Of a stretch of DNA of 64,000 nt, positions 24,350 to 33,227 are shown piece by piece. The notes beneath the pieces are model-generated. The model was not told the DNA's origin and made no database searches. It saw only the letters and a program-made list of their open reading frames with translations. Each line of letters begins with the position of its first letter. Position 1 is the first letter of the stretch. The translations under genes and the position numbers were made by a program. Source of the DNA: Tumebacillus amylolyticus (GTDB lineage Bacteria > Bacillota > Bacilli > Tumebacillales > Tumebacillaceae). The stretch lies in assembly GCF_016722965.1 (NCBI RefSeq), contig NZ_JAEQNB010000004.1, positions 310,001-374,000 of the forward strand, written 5' to 3'.

Positions 24350-26082
24350 TGGCGGAACTTCGATTTAGCGGTCTCGGCGTCTCGCCCGGGATTCGCATCG
24401 GCAACGTGTGGGGATACCGACCGGGTGCAGCGTCTGTTGCATCCGTCGCGGACCATATCGAAGCAAGCGATGTAGAAGCGGAATGGGCACGACTCTCCTC
24501 TGCCAAGGATCAATCTCTGAGTGAACTGCACGCGCTGGTTGAAAAAACCAAGGAAACTCTCGGCGAAGAAAAAGCGACCATCCTCGCGGGCCAGACGAGC
24601 ATCCTCGCCGACCCGATGTTCTATCCGGAGATCGAGCGTCAGATTCAAGGACAACTCGTACCGGCAGAACGCGCGGTGCAAAACGTCGTCGCAAGCATCG
24701 CGGCGCTTTTTGAAAGCATGCCCCAAGAGTACATGCGCGAACGGGCGGCTGACGTCCGCGATGTGGGCAACCGTTTGCTCACGAACTTGAGCGGTGGACA
24801 ACGCGTTTCTCTCTCCGACATCCGTGAAGAAGTTGTGCTCGTCGCGGACGACCTGACCCCGTCCGACACCGTGCAACTCGACAAAACCTACATCCTCGGC
24901 ATCATCACCCGTGTCGGCGGCAAGACGTCGCACACGGCGATCCTCGCCAAGTCGCTTGGCATCCCGGCGGTTTTGGGCGTAGGGAAGCAGATCGAATCCC
25001 TTCAAAACGGCGACACCCTGCTGTTTGACGGCACCACGGGAGACTGTATCTTGCATCCTGACGCTGCAACTGTGGAGGAATACCGCAAGAGCATGGAAGC
25101 GGAGAGAGGGGAGTTGGAAGTCCTCTCGCAATTCACACACCAACCGGCGATTTCCAAGGACGGCCATCGAATCGAAGTCGCGGCGAACATCGGGACCGTC
25201 GCCGAATCTCAGATGTCATTGGAACAGGGAGCCGAGGGGATCGGGCTGTTCCGCACCGAGTTTCTGTTTATGAACGCCACGTCGATGCCGACCGAAGAGG
25301 AGCAATTCGAAGCCTACCGAGCGGTCGCAGAGAATCTGCGTGACCATCCGGTCGTCATCCGCACACTGGACATCGGCGGGGACAAGGAGCTCTCCTATCT
25401 GGAACTGCCCAAGGAACTCAACCCGTTCCTCGGCTATCGAGCGATCCGCCTGTGCCTTGACCGTCCCGAACTGCTCGTGACGCAACTTCGCGCCATCCTG
25501 CGCGCCAGCCACTATGGCAAGCTCAAAGTGATGTTCCCGATGATCTCCAACCTCGACGAGTGGAGAGCGGCGAAAGCACTCTACCGGCAAGCGCAAGAGC
25601 AATTGACTTCGGAAAACATCCCGTTTGACGACGCGATGGAAGTCGGGATCATGGTCGAGATTCCGTCGGCTGCACTGTTGGCCGACCTGTTCGCGCAGGA
25701 AGTTGACTTTTTCTCCATCGGCACGAACGATTTGGTGCAGTACACCGTCGCCGTGGACCGCATGAACGAGAAAGTCGCGAACCTCTACGACTACTTCCAC
25801 CCGTCGGTCTTGCGTCTGATCAAGACGGTCATCGACGCCGCACACGCCCGAGGCAAATGGGTCGGCATGTGCGGAGGGATGGCAGGCGATGAGCTGGCAA
25901 CTCCGCTGTTGCTCGGTCTCGGTCTCGACGAGTGGAGCATGGACGGCGGTTCGATTGCCAAGATCAAGCGTGCGGTTCGTTCCCTGGACCGCGCCGAGTG
26001 CGAACAAATTGCGAACTCCTTGCTCTCGATCGGGACGGCATCGGAGATTCGCGAACAACTCAAACCGTACTTGCACCGCTAA
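24349..26082 (+). CDS. ptsI: PTS enzyme I (phosphoenolpyruvate-protein phosphotransferase)
   Basis: 577 aa, normal length. The phospho-His lies in GGKTSHTAILAKSLGIPAVLG, the PEP-binding half has GIGLFRTEFLFM, FSIGTNDLVQYT and the active-site Cys in GMCGGMAGD. EI autophosphorylates from PEP and phosphorylates HPr. Last gene of the operon, overlapping ptsH by one base and followed by a terminator. Placing the general PTS genes under fructose control is unusual. Confidence 0.95.
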   Translation: MAELRFSGLGVSPGIRIGNVWGYRPGAASVASVADHIEASDVEAEWARLSSAKDQSLSELHALVEKTKETLGEEKATILAGQTSILADPMFYPEIERQIQGQLVPAERAVQNVVASIAALFESMPQEYMRERAADVRDVGNRLLTNLSGGQRVSLSDIREEVVLVADDLTPSDTVQLDKTYILGIITRVGGKTSHTAILAKSLGIPAVLGVGKQIESLQNGDTLLFDGTTGDCILHPDAATVEEYRKSMEAERGELEVLSQFTHQPAISKDGHRIEVAANIGTVAESQMSLEQGAEGIGLFRTEFLFMNATSMPTEEEQFEAYRAVAENLRDHPVVIRTLDIGGDKELSYLELPKELNPFLGYRAIRLCLDRPELLVTQLRAILRASHYGKLKVMFPMISNLDEWRAAKALYRQAQEQLTSENIPFDDAMEVGIMVEIPSAALLADLFAQEVDFFSIGTNDLVQYTVAVDRMNEKVANLYDYFHPSVLRLIKTVIDAAHARGKWVGMCGGMAGDELATPLLLGLGLDEWSMDGGSIAKIKRAVRSLDRAECEQIANSLLSIGTASEIREQLKPYLHR

Positions 26083-26126
26083 AAAAGCTCTCCTCTTCGC
26101 ATGCGTTGAGGAGAGCCTTTTTGTTT
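26083..26126 (+). terminator. Terminator of the fru-pts operon
   Basis: AAAGCTCTCCTC pairs with GAGGAGAGCCTTT, followed by a T-rich tail. Confidence 0.85.
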
Positions 26127-26217
26127 ACCCGCTTGACAGACTGTGCTAGAATGGCACTGTGGATCTCTGTACGGATTGCACGGGTGGGTTGAGGGTTATT
26201 AACTGAGGAGAAGGAGT

Positions 26218-27516
26218 ATGTTGCTGAACTTGTTTCAACGCGTATTTGGTTTGCGAGAGCATGGAACCACGTTGAAAACCGAAGTGATGGCAGGCATGAC
26301 GTCGTTCTTCACCATTGTGTATATTGTAGCGGTCAACTCTGCGATTCTCGCCGATGCCGGGATTCCGATGGCGGGGGGCGTGTTGGCAACGGTTTTGACG
26401 GCGTGTTTTGGGTGCCTGCTGATGGGCTTCTATGCAAACGCGCCGCTGATGCTGGTGCCGGGCATGGGAGTCAACGCGTTTTTCGTGTACACCATCGTGC
26501 ATTCGATGGGGCTCTCGTGGCAAGAGGGTTTGGCCGCCGTTTTTCTCTCGGGCGTGCTGTTTGCTGTCACCGCGTTTACGCGGTTGGCGGGCTGGCTGTC
26601 GGAAGCGATTCCGCAGTCGCTCAAGGAAGCGATCACCGTCGGCATCGGTCTGTTGCTGACCTTCATCGGGTTGCAAAAAGGGTCTCTCGTCGCCGCCAGC
26701 TCTACAACGTTCGTTCAGATGGGGGACTTGAGTTCTCCTGAGGCGTTGGTGACGGTTTTGACGTTGCTGGTGACGCTGGTGCTGTTCTTCCGCGGTGTGA
26801 AGGGAGCTTTCTTGCTCTCGATCTTGGTCGGCACCGGCCTTGGCTGGGTGTTCGGTCTCGTGCAACCGGGCGAGACGGCGTCGGCCGCATCGTCTGCGTC
26901 GATCTGGGACGGATTCTCGGTGATCGGAGCGTTGTCGTTCGCGAAAGTCGGTTCGATTTCGTTCTGGATGGCGACGTTCTCGCTGACGATGATCCTCGTG
27001 TTTGAGAACATGGGGATTCTGCACGGGTTTGTTCCGGAGCAGAAATTCAAGCGCTCGTTCCAAGCAAACGCCATCTCGGTCATCTCGTCCGGATTCTTCG
27101 GCACGAGTCCGACGGTCACGACCGTCGAGAACGCCGCCGGCCTCGCAGCAGGGGGCAAGACCGGGTTGACAGCTCTGACAGCGGGCGGGTTGTTCCTGCT
27201 GTCGTTGTTCTTCCTGCCGTTCATTCAGATCATCCCGGGCTGTGCGATTGCGCCGGTGCTGATCGTGATCGGCGGGTTGATGATTCAGAATGTCCAGAAC
27301 ATCAAGTTCCAAGACATCACCGAAGGCTTCCCCGCGTTCCTAATCATCGTGCTGATTCCGCTGACCTACAGCATCGCAGACGGCATTGCATTCGGTTTCA
27401 TTGCGTACCCCGTGCTGAAACTGGCACTGGGCAGACACAAGGAGATCTCGATGCCCGCCGTTGTGATTGCCGGGTTGTTCCTGGTGGATTTGGTATTGAA
27501 TGCGATGGGCGTGTAA
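26218..27516 (+). CDS. NCS2-type purine permease (AzgA/PbuG-like)
   Basis: 432 aa with about 12-14 membrane segments. Family signatures are TEVMAGMTSFFTIVYIVAVNSAILADAGIP at the N-terminus, MLVPGMGVNAFFVYTIV, and FGTSPTVTTVENAAGLAAGGKTGLTAL. It imports adenine, guanine or hypoxanthine by proton symport, as AzgA, PbuG and PbuO do; which base cannot be decided. GAGGAG lies 7 nt before the ATG. Only a short leader precedes it and no purine riboswitch was found. Confidence 0.9.
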   Translation: MLLNLFQRVFGLREHGTTLKTEVMAGMTSFFTIVYIVAVNSAILADAGIPMAGGVLATVLTACFGCLLMGFYANAPLMLVPGMGVNAFFVYTIVHSMGLSWQEGLAAVFLSGVLFAVTAFTRLAGWLSEAIPQSLKEAITVGIGLLLTFIGLQKGSLVAASSTTFVQMGDLSSPEALVTVLTLLVTLVLFFRGVKGAFLLSILVGTGLGWVFGLVQPGETASAASSASIWDGFSVIGALSFAKVGSISFWMATFSLTMILVFENMGILHGFVPEQKFKRSFQANAISVISSGFFGTSPTVTTVENAAGLAAGGKTGLTALTAGGLFLLSLFFLPFIQIIPGCAIAPVLIVIGGLMIQNVQNIKFQDITEGFPAFLIIVLIPLTYSIADGIAFGFIAYPVLKLALGRHKEISMPAVVIAGLFLVDLVLNAMGV

Positions 27517-27565
27517 CAATGAAAAAACGTTCTTCCTCACAAGAGGGAGAACGTTTTTTCATTGT
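27517..27565. terminator. Bidirectional terminator
   Basis: A long stem AATGAAAAAACGTTCTTCCTC paired with GAGGGAGAACGTTTTTTCATT serves the permease and the convergent membrane protein gene. Confidence 0.9.
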
Positions 27566-28452
27566 TAGGCGATATCAGGTGGACGATTTTCTTTAAGAAC
27601 TGAGGAGAGATAAGATACAAAAAAGGCGACAAAAGAGAGGTGATATATATATCCGATTAGGTAGGAGGCGACCAAACCAGGATGATCAAAAGGATTATCG
27701 GGATATTGAAACAGTGAATTACAGCCCGAAATCAAAATATTAATTGATCTCGAAAGAAGTGATTGGGTGTTAAAAACAGCGAAATATTCAGGATGGGTGT
27801 AGGATAAGTTTACCAAACCAAGAACATAGAGGAAGTAGGTTTCTGTAATAATGAATAATAGTATACCGAAAATTGCCACCAATCTTTTGTCATTCGGACG
27901 ATCGAGTATTGATTTGACAAAATAAACTAATGGGATCATTAGAATTGGCGAAAACAAGACGAGAGCCCCGATTTTCAAATTTCCTTTCCCTGCAATTTGA
28001 TAGAAAGTGACTAAAAAAACTTGATAATAGATAATGTATAGCAAAACGGGGAGACCTACTAATCCAGTGATAAAAATAGAATTTCTAGCATTATTAATGT
28101 AACTTCTTATAAGGGTGGTTAGTAATAATGTAATTGAAGCGAATACTATGACTTGAAAAATAGAACTTTGATGTGTGTTATCGTTAGGGTATATTCTAAG
28201 AGAAACTATGATTGCAAAAGTTATTGGTACATACCAATGTTTGACGGTAGGAAGTAGCAATTTTTTTATGTGGTTAATGTTAATGAAGACTAAATCATCT
28301 CGTTTTCTAATATAACCATGCAATCTCAAAGTGATTGCGAAACCAGAAATAAATATGGATACAAAAAATAGTAGGTACCAAATGAAGTCATTACCACTCA
28401 AAGGAATTTCAACCTCTTCTTTCGTTTTGTCTATAGGTGTTTTATAATACAA
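27565..28452 (-). CDS. Polytopic membrane protein, A+T-rich, unknown function
   Basis: 295 aa with about eight membrane helices (NDFIWYLLFFVSIFISGFAI, WYVPITFAIIVSLRIYP, IFQVIVFASITLLLTTLI and others) and no recognised motif. Its codons are strongly A/T-biased, unlike the flanking permease, which marks it as acquired. Start TTG at 28452 with AAGG 5 nt upstream; no ATG is better placed. It is divergent from the NACHT-nuclease gene, with under 100 bp between the starts, so the two may share control and work together. Its role is not known. Confidence 0.6.
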   Translation of the reverse strand: MYYKTPIDKTKEEVEIPLSGNDFIWYLLFFVSIFISGFAITLRLHGYIRKRDDLVFININHIKKLLLPTVKHWYVPITFAIIVSLRIYPNDNTHQSSIFQVIVFASITLLLTTLIRSYINNARNSIFITGLVGLPVLLYIIYYQVFLVTFYQIAGKGNLKIGALVLFSPILMIPLVYFVKSILDRPNDKRLVAIFGILLFIITETYFLYVLGLVNLSYTHPEYFAVFNTQSLLSRSINILISGCNSLFQYPDNPFDHPGLVASYLIGYIYHLSFVAFFVSYLSSVLKENRPPDIA

Positions 28453-28546
28453 TACAACCTTATTTTTTGCAAGAATAGAAACCGTTATATTTGAATTCTT
28501 CTATGAAAATTAATTTTAGTGGTAATTCATATTGGGGGTCATAGCA

Positions 28547-31500
28547 ATGACAACTGTTCAATACACCTGGAAAAGGTTTTGGTGTCCCCGAGAAGGCACA
28601 TTTTCCTTAATTGATGGTGGATTCCTTCTTGACCCTGAAGGGGAGTGGGGGAAATACCATACTACTGATGTAGTTTCATATGATGAAATCTTGGGAATTC
28701 AGTGTCTCGCCTTCATTGGAGAGCCGGGGACAGGTAAGTCAACAGCGTTGAAGCATGAGCATCTAAGACGAGCAAACGAAATTGAAAAACAAGGTGATAA
28801 AACAATGTTTTTGGATCTTCGTTCTTTCGGGAGTGAAGAACGACTTGTTAAGAAATTGTTCGAGAGCAATGATTTTACTGAATGGGTAGACGGAGATTAC
28901 AAATTGCATCTATTTTTGGACAGCTTAGATGAAGGGTTACTTCGAATTGATACAATTGCAACTTTGTTAGTAGATGAACTTGCTAAATTCCCTGTAAAAC
29001 GATTATTTTTACGGATTGCGTGCCGAACGGGAGATTGGCCGAATGTGTTGGAGAATGGATTGATTGAATTATTGGGGGAAGAGCATGTTAGGGTTTATGA
29101 ACTTGTACCTCTGAGGCGGAGTGATGTTAGGCAAGCAGTGATTTCACAAGGTCTGAATGAAAGCTGTTTTTTTGAAGAGCTATACAAAAGGGAAGCAGTA
29201 TCTCTTGCAATTAAGCCGGTGACTCTGAATCTCTTGATTAACGTCTTTCGGGAGTCCGGCCAATTGCCGTCGACACAACAGGAGCTGTATTTAAAGGGCT
29301 GTTCGTTGCTTTGTTCGGAAATTAGTGACAACAGGTTGAGATCAAGCAAAATGTTAGGGGCTTTGACTCGAACGCAGCGCTTTTTAGTAGCTGCTCGAAT
29401 CGCAGCTGTAACGATCTTTTCAAATCGATATGCGGTGTGGCGTGCTCCTGATCTGGGAAATGTCCCAGAAGTAGATGTAACGATGGATGCATTGAGCGGG
29501 GGAGTTGAAATCGCTGAAGGTAACATATTCGAGGTAACAGAGTTTGCCATTCAAGAAGTTCTTTCTACGGGTTTGTTTAATTCACGCGGTGCCAATCGCT
29601 TTGGGTGGGCGCATCAAACTTACGCGGAGTTTTTGGCCGCTTATTACGTTACGACTCGAAATATGGAGACGAAACAAATAATGAGCTTGCTTACACACCC
29701 TACAGATCCAGAGAGAAGGTTGATCCCGCAACTTCACCAAACAGCGGCATGGATTGCGAATCTTAATCCTATTATGATTCAGGGAATACTTGTAAGTGAC
29801 CCTGTTGTCCTCCTGAATGCTGATGTATTGAATTTTGATGATCGTACCAAAGAATTGCTGACTGAAGCTTTGCTGAAAGAAGCTGAAAAAAAGACAATAA
29901 TAGATACAGAACTTAGGAGTTTTTATAGAAAGCTTCAGCATCCGAAGTTAGCGGAGCAATTACGGCCATATTTTAACGACTCGTCAAAAGGTTGGTTAGC
30001 ACGAAGGATCGCTGTAGATATCGCGGAAGCATGTGTAATCGTGGAATTGAAACAGGATCTTATTGATACCGTAATAGACCTTACCGAGTCACAAAATCAT
30101 CGTGAGAATGCAGCACATGCATTATGCCGTTTTGTCGATGAACAAACAATTCCCATATTCAAACTCATGATATCTGGTAAAACGGGGGATGATCCGAACG
30201 ATCAACTAAAAGGATATGGTTTCAGGAGTCTATGGCCTAATCATATCAGCAAAGATGAACTCTTTAGCCTGTTGACCCAACCCAAAAAAAGGAATTATAT
30301 TGGCGCATACAAGATGTTTCTCAAATACGAAATAATAGAAAAATTAGAGCCTAAAGACTTACCGATCGCTTTAAATTGGCTACGTGAGAACGGAAAAGGA
30401 TTTCTTCATCTGTCAGAATTTGATCATTTAGAAGAGGGAATTCTAGAAAAAGCTTTGCAAAATATCATGGATGCTAAAGTGTTGGAGGAGTATTGGAACA
30501 CTCTAGTTACCCTTAGTTCAAAAAGAAGATTCAGCAATAGCTTTATTAGGAGATTGCATTTAGAAAATGACGGCAATAAAAACTTGATTCAGTATGCATT
30601 AAGTATGGAAAATCAAACGACTAGCTTACAAATATTATCTTCCACGGGTCTAATAAAGTCATCAGATTTACCGTGGTTGCTAGAAATGATGAAGAACAAC
30701 CACGATACTCCACTTGGTCGAAAATATGCTCAACTTGCATGGGATATCTTTGCTGGTTCTGATCAAATTGAGCTAATTTTTGATGCCTACGTCAAATATC
30801 CAATCATGAAAGATATTGTCGGGGATTTCTTTAAGCCGGTTGATTTGTACTCCGAAAAGGCTAAATCTTTACGAGAAAGTTATAGAGACGAGCAGGATCT
30901 GGAATGTGAAGATAAAGTAGAGAATCTTGATCCTCCTCCCTCGGTGAAGGTTTTAAGGATGTTAGACGAAATTGAGTCTGGCAAAATAGAATCTTGGTGG
31001 TATTTAAATCTGGTGATGTCTGTTGAAGAGGAAAGTCCTCATTATAGTAACGAGGATGAAGTTGATCTCACAAAATTGCCAGGATGGGTCAACGCAGATA
31101 CTCCCACTCATAGTCGAATCGTAGATGCAGCGAAGAAATATGTGCTAACTCAATGTGAGGACACGGATCAGTGGCTTGGGCAAAAAATAATCTATAGACC
31201 AGCAACTGCGGGTTATCGAGCCTTATTTCTTCTATATTTGATTGATTCCAAATTCGTTAACACATTACCGAGTGGTGTATGGCGTAATTGGGCATCAATC
31301 ATCTTGAGTTATCAAGGGTCAGGTGAAGATGAAGACAAACCCGCTGTTCAGAAATTGGTTTCTTTTGCATATGAACACGCACCAGAAGAGTTTTTTAAAA
31401 CTTTGCAAATAATGATAGAGAAGGAAACCGAGAAAAACGAGCACGTTTATTTTTTGGAAAGACTAACGGGATGTTTAGATCAAAGGTTGGGTAATTTTCT

Positions 31501-32734
31501 TCTATCTTTTATACAGGACCGACCTCAGATGTCGCCGAAATGCATGGAGAGTATTTTAGATTTCCTTATTAACAACAAAATAAATAGTGTGAGGGATATC
31601 TTGCAAGATATTGATTCCAGGCATTCTGATGACCCAGCGGATGCTGAGAAGGCTGTGATTGTAAAACGTTTACTGTTGGTCGGAGTGCTAACCACCGAAA
31701 CTCCAAGAGAACTTTTCTCTTTATTAGAAGGTGACCTTGAATTTGCTAAAAAGGTCATGCTTCAGATCTCTGAAGATCTTCGGCGTTTTGAATTGATTCG
31801 CCACTTAGAGGAAGATCAAGTTGCGGTTCTTTACGTTTGGCTAGCTAATGTATTTCCTCATTCAGAGGATCCGATTCACGATAACAGCACAATGGCTCAT
31901 TTTGTAGGTCCTCGCGAGAATGTAGCAGACTATCGTGATGGAATACTTAATTACCTAAAACAGAGAGGAACATACCAAGCTTGTGAAGTAATTTGTGCAA
32001 TTATGGACGAGCTACCACACCTAGAATGGCTAACGTGGAGTTTGATTGAAGCAAGAAAGGTTGCGCGACAACAAACTTGGAACCCTCCAACCTCTAAGGA
32101 TATCTTAGAACTTGCTCGTCACTCCGAGAATCGATTGGTGCAAAACGGGGACGACCTGCTTGAAGTATTATGCGATACTTTGAAAAAAATCGAATCTAAA
32201 TTTCAAGGAGAAACACCTATCGCTTTCACGCTTTGGAATGAAACTAAGAAAGGGCAATACAAACCGAAGGATGAGGAAGAATTCTCAGACCTCATCAAGC
32301 ACCATCTGGGCGAGGACTTACGAAATCGAGGAGTAGTCGTCAATCGTGAAGTGGAAATTCGATCAGGTTATGGTACGGGTAAAGGGGAGCGTACGGATAT
32401 TCAGGTTGACGCTATTATGCGCAATCCACAGAGTAGGGAATACGATAACATAACCGTGATTATTGAAGTTAAAGGATGCTGGAACAAAGAACTGAAAACC
32501 GCGATTGAAAACCAATTAGTTGGAAGATACTTGCAAGACAATCAAACAAATCATGGTTTGTATCTTGTTGGCTGGTTCGTTTGTGACCAGTGGACGGATG
32601 AAGATTATCGTAAAAAGCAAACTCCAAAGAGTACTCTAGCGGAAGCGCAGGACCTGTTTGAAACACAGGCAATCGCATCATTGAAAAGCGGGAAGCACGT
32701 AAAAACTTTTGTAATGAATACAGCGTTGCGATAA
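28547..32734 (+). CDS. NACHT/STAND-type ATPase with C-terminal PD-(D/E)xK-like nuclease motif, probable antiviral protein
   Basis: About 1395 aa. Walker A is FIGEPGTGKSTALKHE (residues ~56-71) and Walker B KLHLFLDSLDEG (~119-130), followed by a typical STAND sensor/winged-helix stretch (RLFLRIACRTGDWP, AGRT-like; FGWAHQTYAEFLAAYY). About 900 helical residues look like HEAT/TPR-type repeats. Near the C-terminus GERTDIQVDAI (Asp1284, Asp1288) and VIIEVKG (Glu1307, Lys1309) form a PD-(D/E)xK active-site pattern, followed by a helix with QLVGRYL. This resembles bacterial NLR-like/Avs defence proteins, but with the nuclease at the C-terminus. GGGGG lies 8 nt before the ATG at 28547. The A+T-rich gene differs from its neighbours. 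Confidence 0.75.
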   Translation: MTTVQYTWKRFWCPREGTFSLIDGGFLLDPEGEWGKYHTTDVVSYDEILGIQCLAFIGEPGTGKSTALKHEHLRRANEIEKQGDKTMFLDLRSFGSEERLVKKLFESNDFTEWVDGDYKLHLFLDSLDEGLLRIDTIATLLVDELAKFPVKRLFLRIACRTGDWPNVLENGLIELLGEEHVRVYELVPLRRSDVRQAVISQGLNESCFFEELYKREAVSLAIKPVTLNLLINVFRESGQLPSTQQELYLKGCSLLCSEISDNRLRSSKMLGALTRTQRFLVAARIAAVTIFSNRYAVWRAPDLGNVPEVDVTMDALSGGVEIAEGNIFEVTEFAIQEVLSTGLFNSRGANRFGWAHQTYAEFLAAYYVTTRNMETKQIMSLLTHPTDPERRLIPQLHQTAAWIANLNPIMIQGILVSDPVVLLNADVLNFDDRTKELLTEALLKEAEKKTIIDTELRSFYRKLQHPKLAEQLRPYFNDSSKGWLARRIAVDIAEACVIVELKQDLIDTVIDLTESQNHRENAAHALCRFVDEQTIPIFKLMISGKTGDDPNDQLKGYGFRSLWPNHISKDELFSLLTQPKKRNYIGAYKMFLKYEIIEKLEPKDLPIALNWLRENGKGFLHLSEFDHLEEGILEKALQNIMDAKVLEEYWNTLVTLSSKRRFSNSFIRRLHLENDGNKNLIQYALSMENQTTSLQILSSTGLIKSSDLPWLLEMMKNNHDTPLGRKYAQLAWDIFAGSDQIELIFDAYVKYPIMKDIVGDFFKPVDLYSEKAKSLRESYRDEQDLECEDKVENLDPPPSVKVLRMLDEIESGKIESWWYLNLVMSVEEESPHYSNEDEVDLTKLPGWVNADTPTHSRIVDAAKKYVLTQCEDTDQWLGQKIIYRPATAGYRALFLLYLIDSKFVNTLPSGVWRNWASIILSYQGSGEDEDKPAVQKLVSFAYEHAPEEFFKTLQIMIEKETEKNEHVYFLERLTGCLDQRLGNFLLSFIQDRPQMSPKCMESILDFLINNKINSVRDILQDIDSRHSDDPADAEKAVIVKRLLLVGVLTTETPRELFSLLEGDLEFAKKVMLQISEDLRRFELIRHLEEDQVAVLYVWLANVFPHSEDPIHDNSTMAHFVGPRENVADYRDGILNYLKQRGTYQACEVICAIMDELPHLEWLTWSLIEARKVARQQTWNPPTSKDILELARHSENRLVQNGDDLLEVLCDTLKKIESKFQGETPIAFTLWNETKKGQYKPKDEEEFSDLIKHHLGEDLRNRGVVVNREVEIRSGYGTGKGERTDIQVDAIMRNPQSREYDNITVIIEVKGCWNKELKTAIENQLVGRYLQDNQTNHGLYLVGWFVCDQWTDEDYRKKQTPKSTLAEAQDLFETQAIASLKSGKHVKTFVMNTALR

Positions 32735-32740
32735 GAAACG

Positions 32741-32778
32741 AAAAGCACCCTGATCCGACAGGACAGGGTGCTTTTTCT
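32741..32778. terminator. Bidirectional terminator
   Basis: AAAAGCACCCTG pairs with CAGGGTGCTTTTT between convergent genes. Confidence 0.85.
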
Positions 32779-33118
32779 AATTCACTCTCGGAGGCATATG
32801 CTTGATCATATCTTGATATTGTTCCCACGTACCGTTCGCTGTCCAGATTGCGAGGACCAACAAGATGACAAATGCAGCGAGACCAACGATCCGTGCGGAA
32901 CTGGTCTTGCGGATGACATCAATTTTATACTGGCTGTGGCAGTCGCCACAGTAGCGCTGTGGTAAAGCGGCTTCTGTTTCCTGGGTGTGTTGGCAAGTCG
33001 GGCAGGTGAGTCTCTTACGTGGTCCCTTGGCGATCAACGCCAGAACCAAAACAACACAGGCAAGCGCAAAGATGTTGATCGGGCCTTGGAAATACATTGA
33101 CATACTAGGCATGAGCAA
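32777..33118 (-). CDS. Small membrane protein with a zinc ribbon
   Basis: 113 aa: an N-terminal membrane helix (INIFALACVVLVLALIA), a cytoplasmic CPTC...CGDC zinc-ribbon of about 30 residues, and a second helix (IVGLAAFVILLVLAIW). Start TTG at 33118, 6 nt after GGAG; the ATG at 33112 is the alternative. No function can be assigned; similar ribbon-and-helix proteins are common and uncharacterised. Confidence 0.6.
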   Translation of the reverse strand: MLMPSMSMYFQGPINIFALACVVLVLALIAKGPRKRLTCPTCQHTQETEAALPQRYCGDCHSQYKIDVIRKTSSARIVGLAAFVILLVLAIWTANGTWEQYQDMIKHMPPRVN

Positions 33119-33180
33119 TCATTTCTCCGTTTCATTTTAATAACCAATATCGTACCAAGAATAGTAGATTCTGTAAACGA

Positions 33181-33217
33181 AAAAAAGACTGCATCCCCGA
33201 GGGATGCAGTCTTTCTC
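33181..33217 (-). terminator. Terminator of the metalloprotease gene
   Basis: AAAGACTGCATCC pairs with GGGATGCAGTCTTT around CCGA; the T-run is on the minus strand. Confidence 0.85.
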
Positions 33218-33227
33218 TGAGTCAACC

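Noticed and set aside
26127-26217. Purine riboswitch upstream of the permease
   Set aside because: The leader is too short after the operon terminator and the conserved purine-riboswitch loops could not be found.
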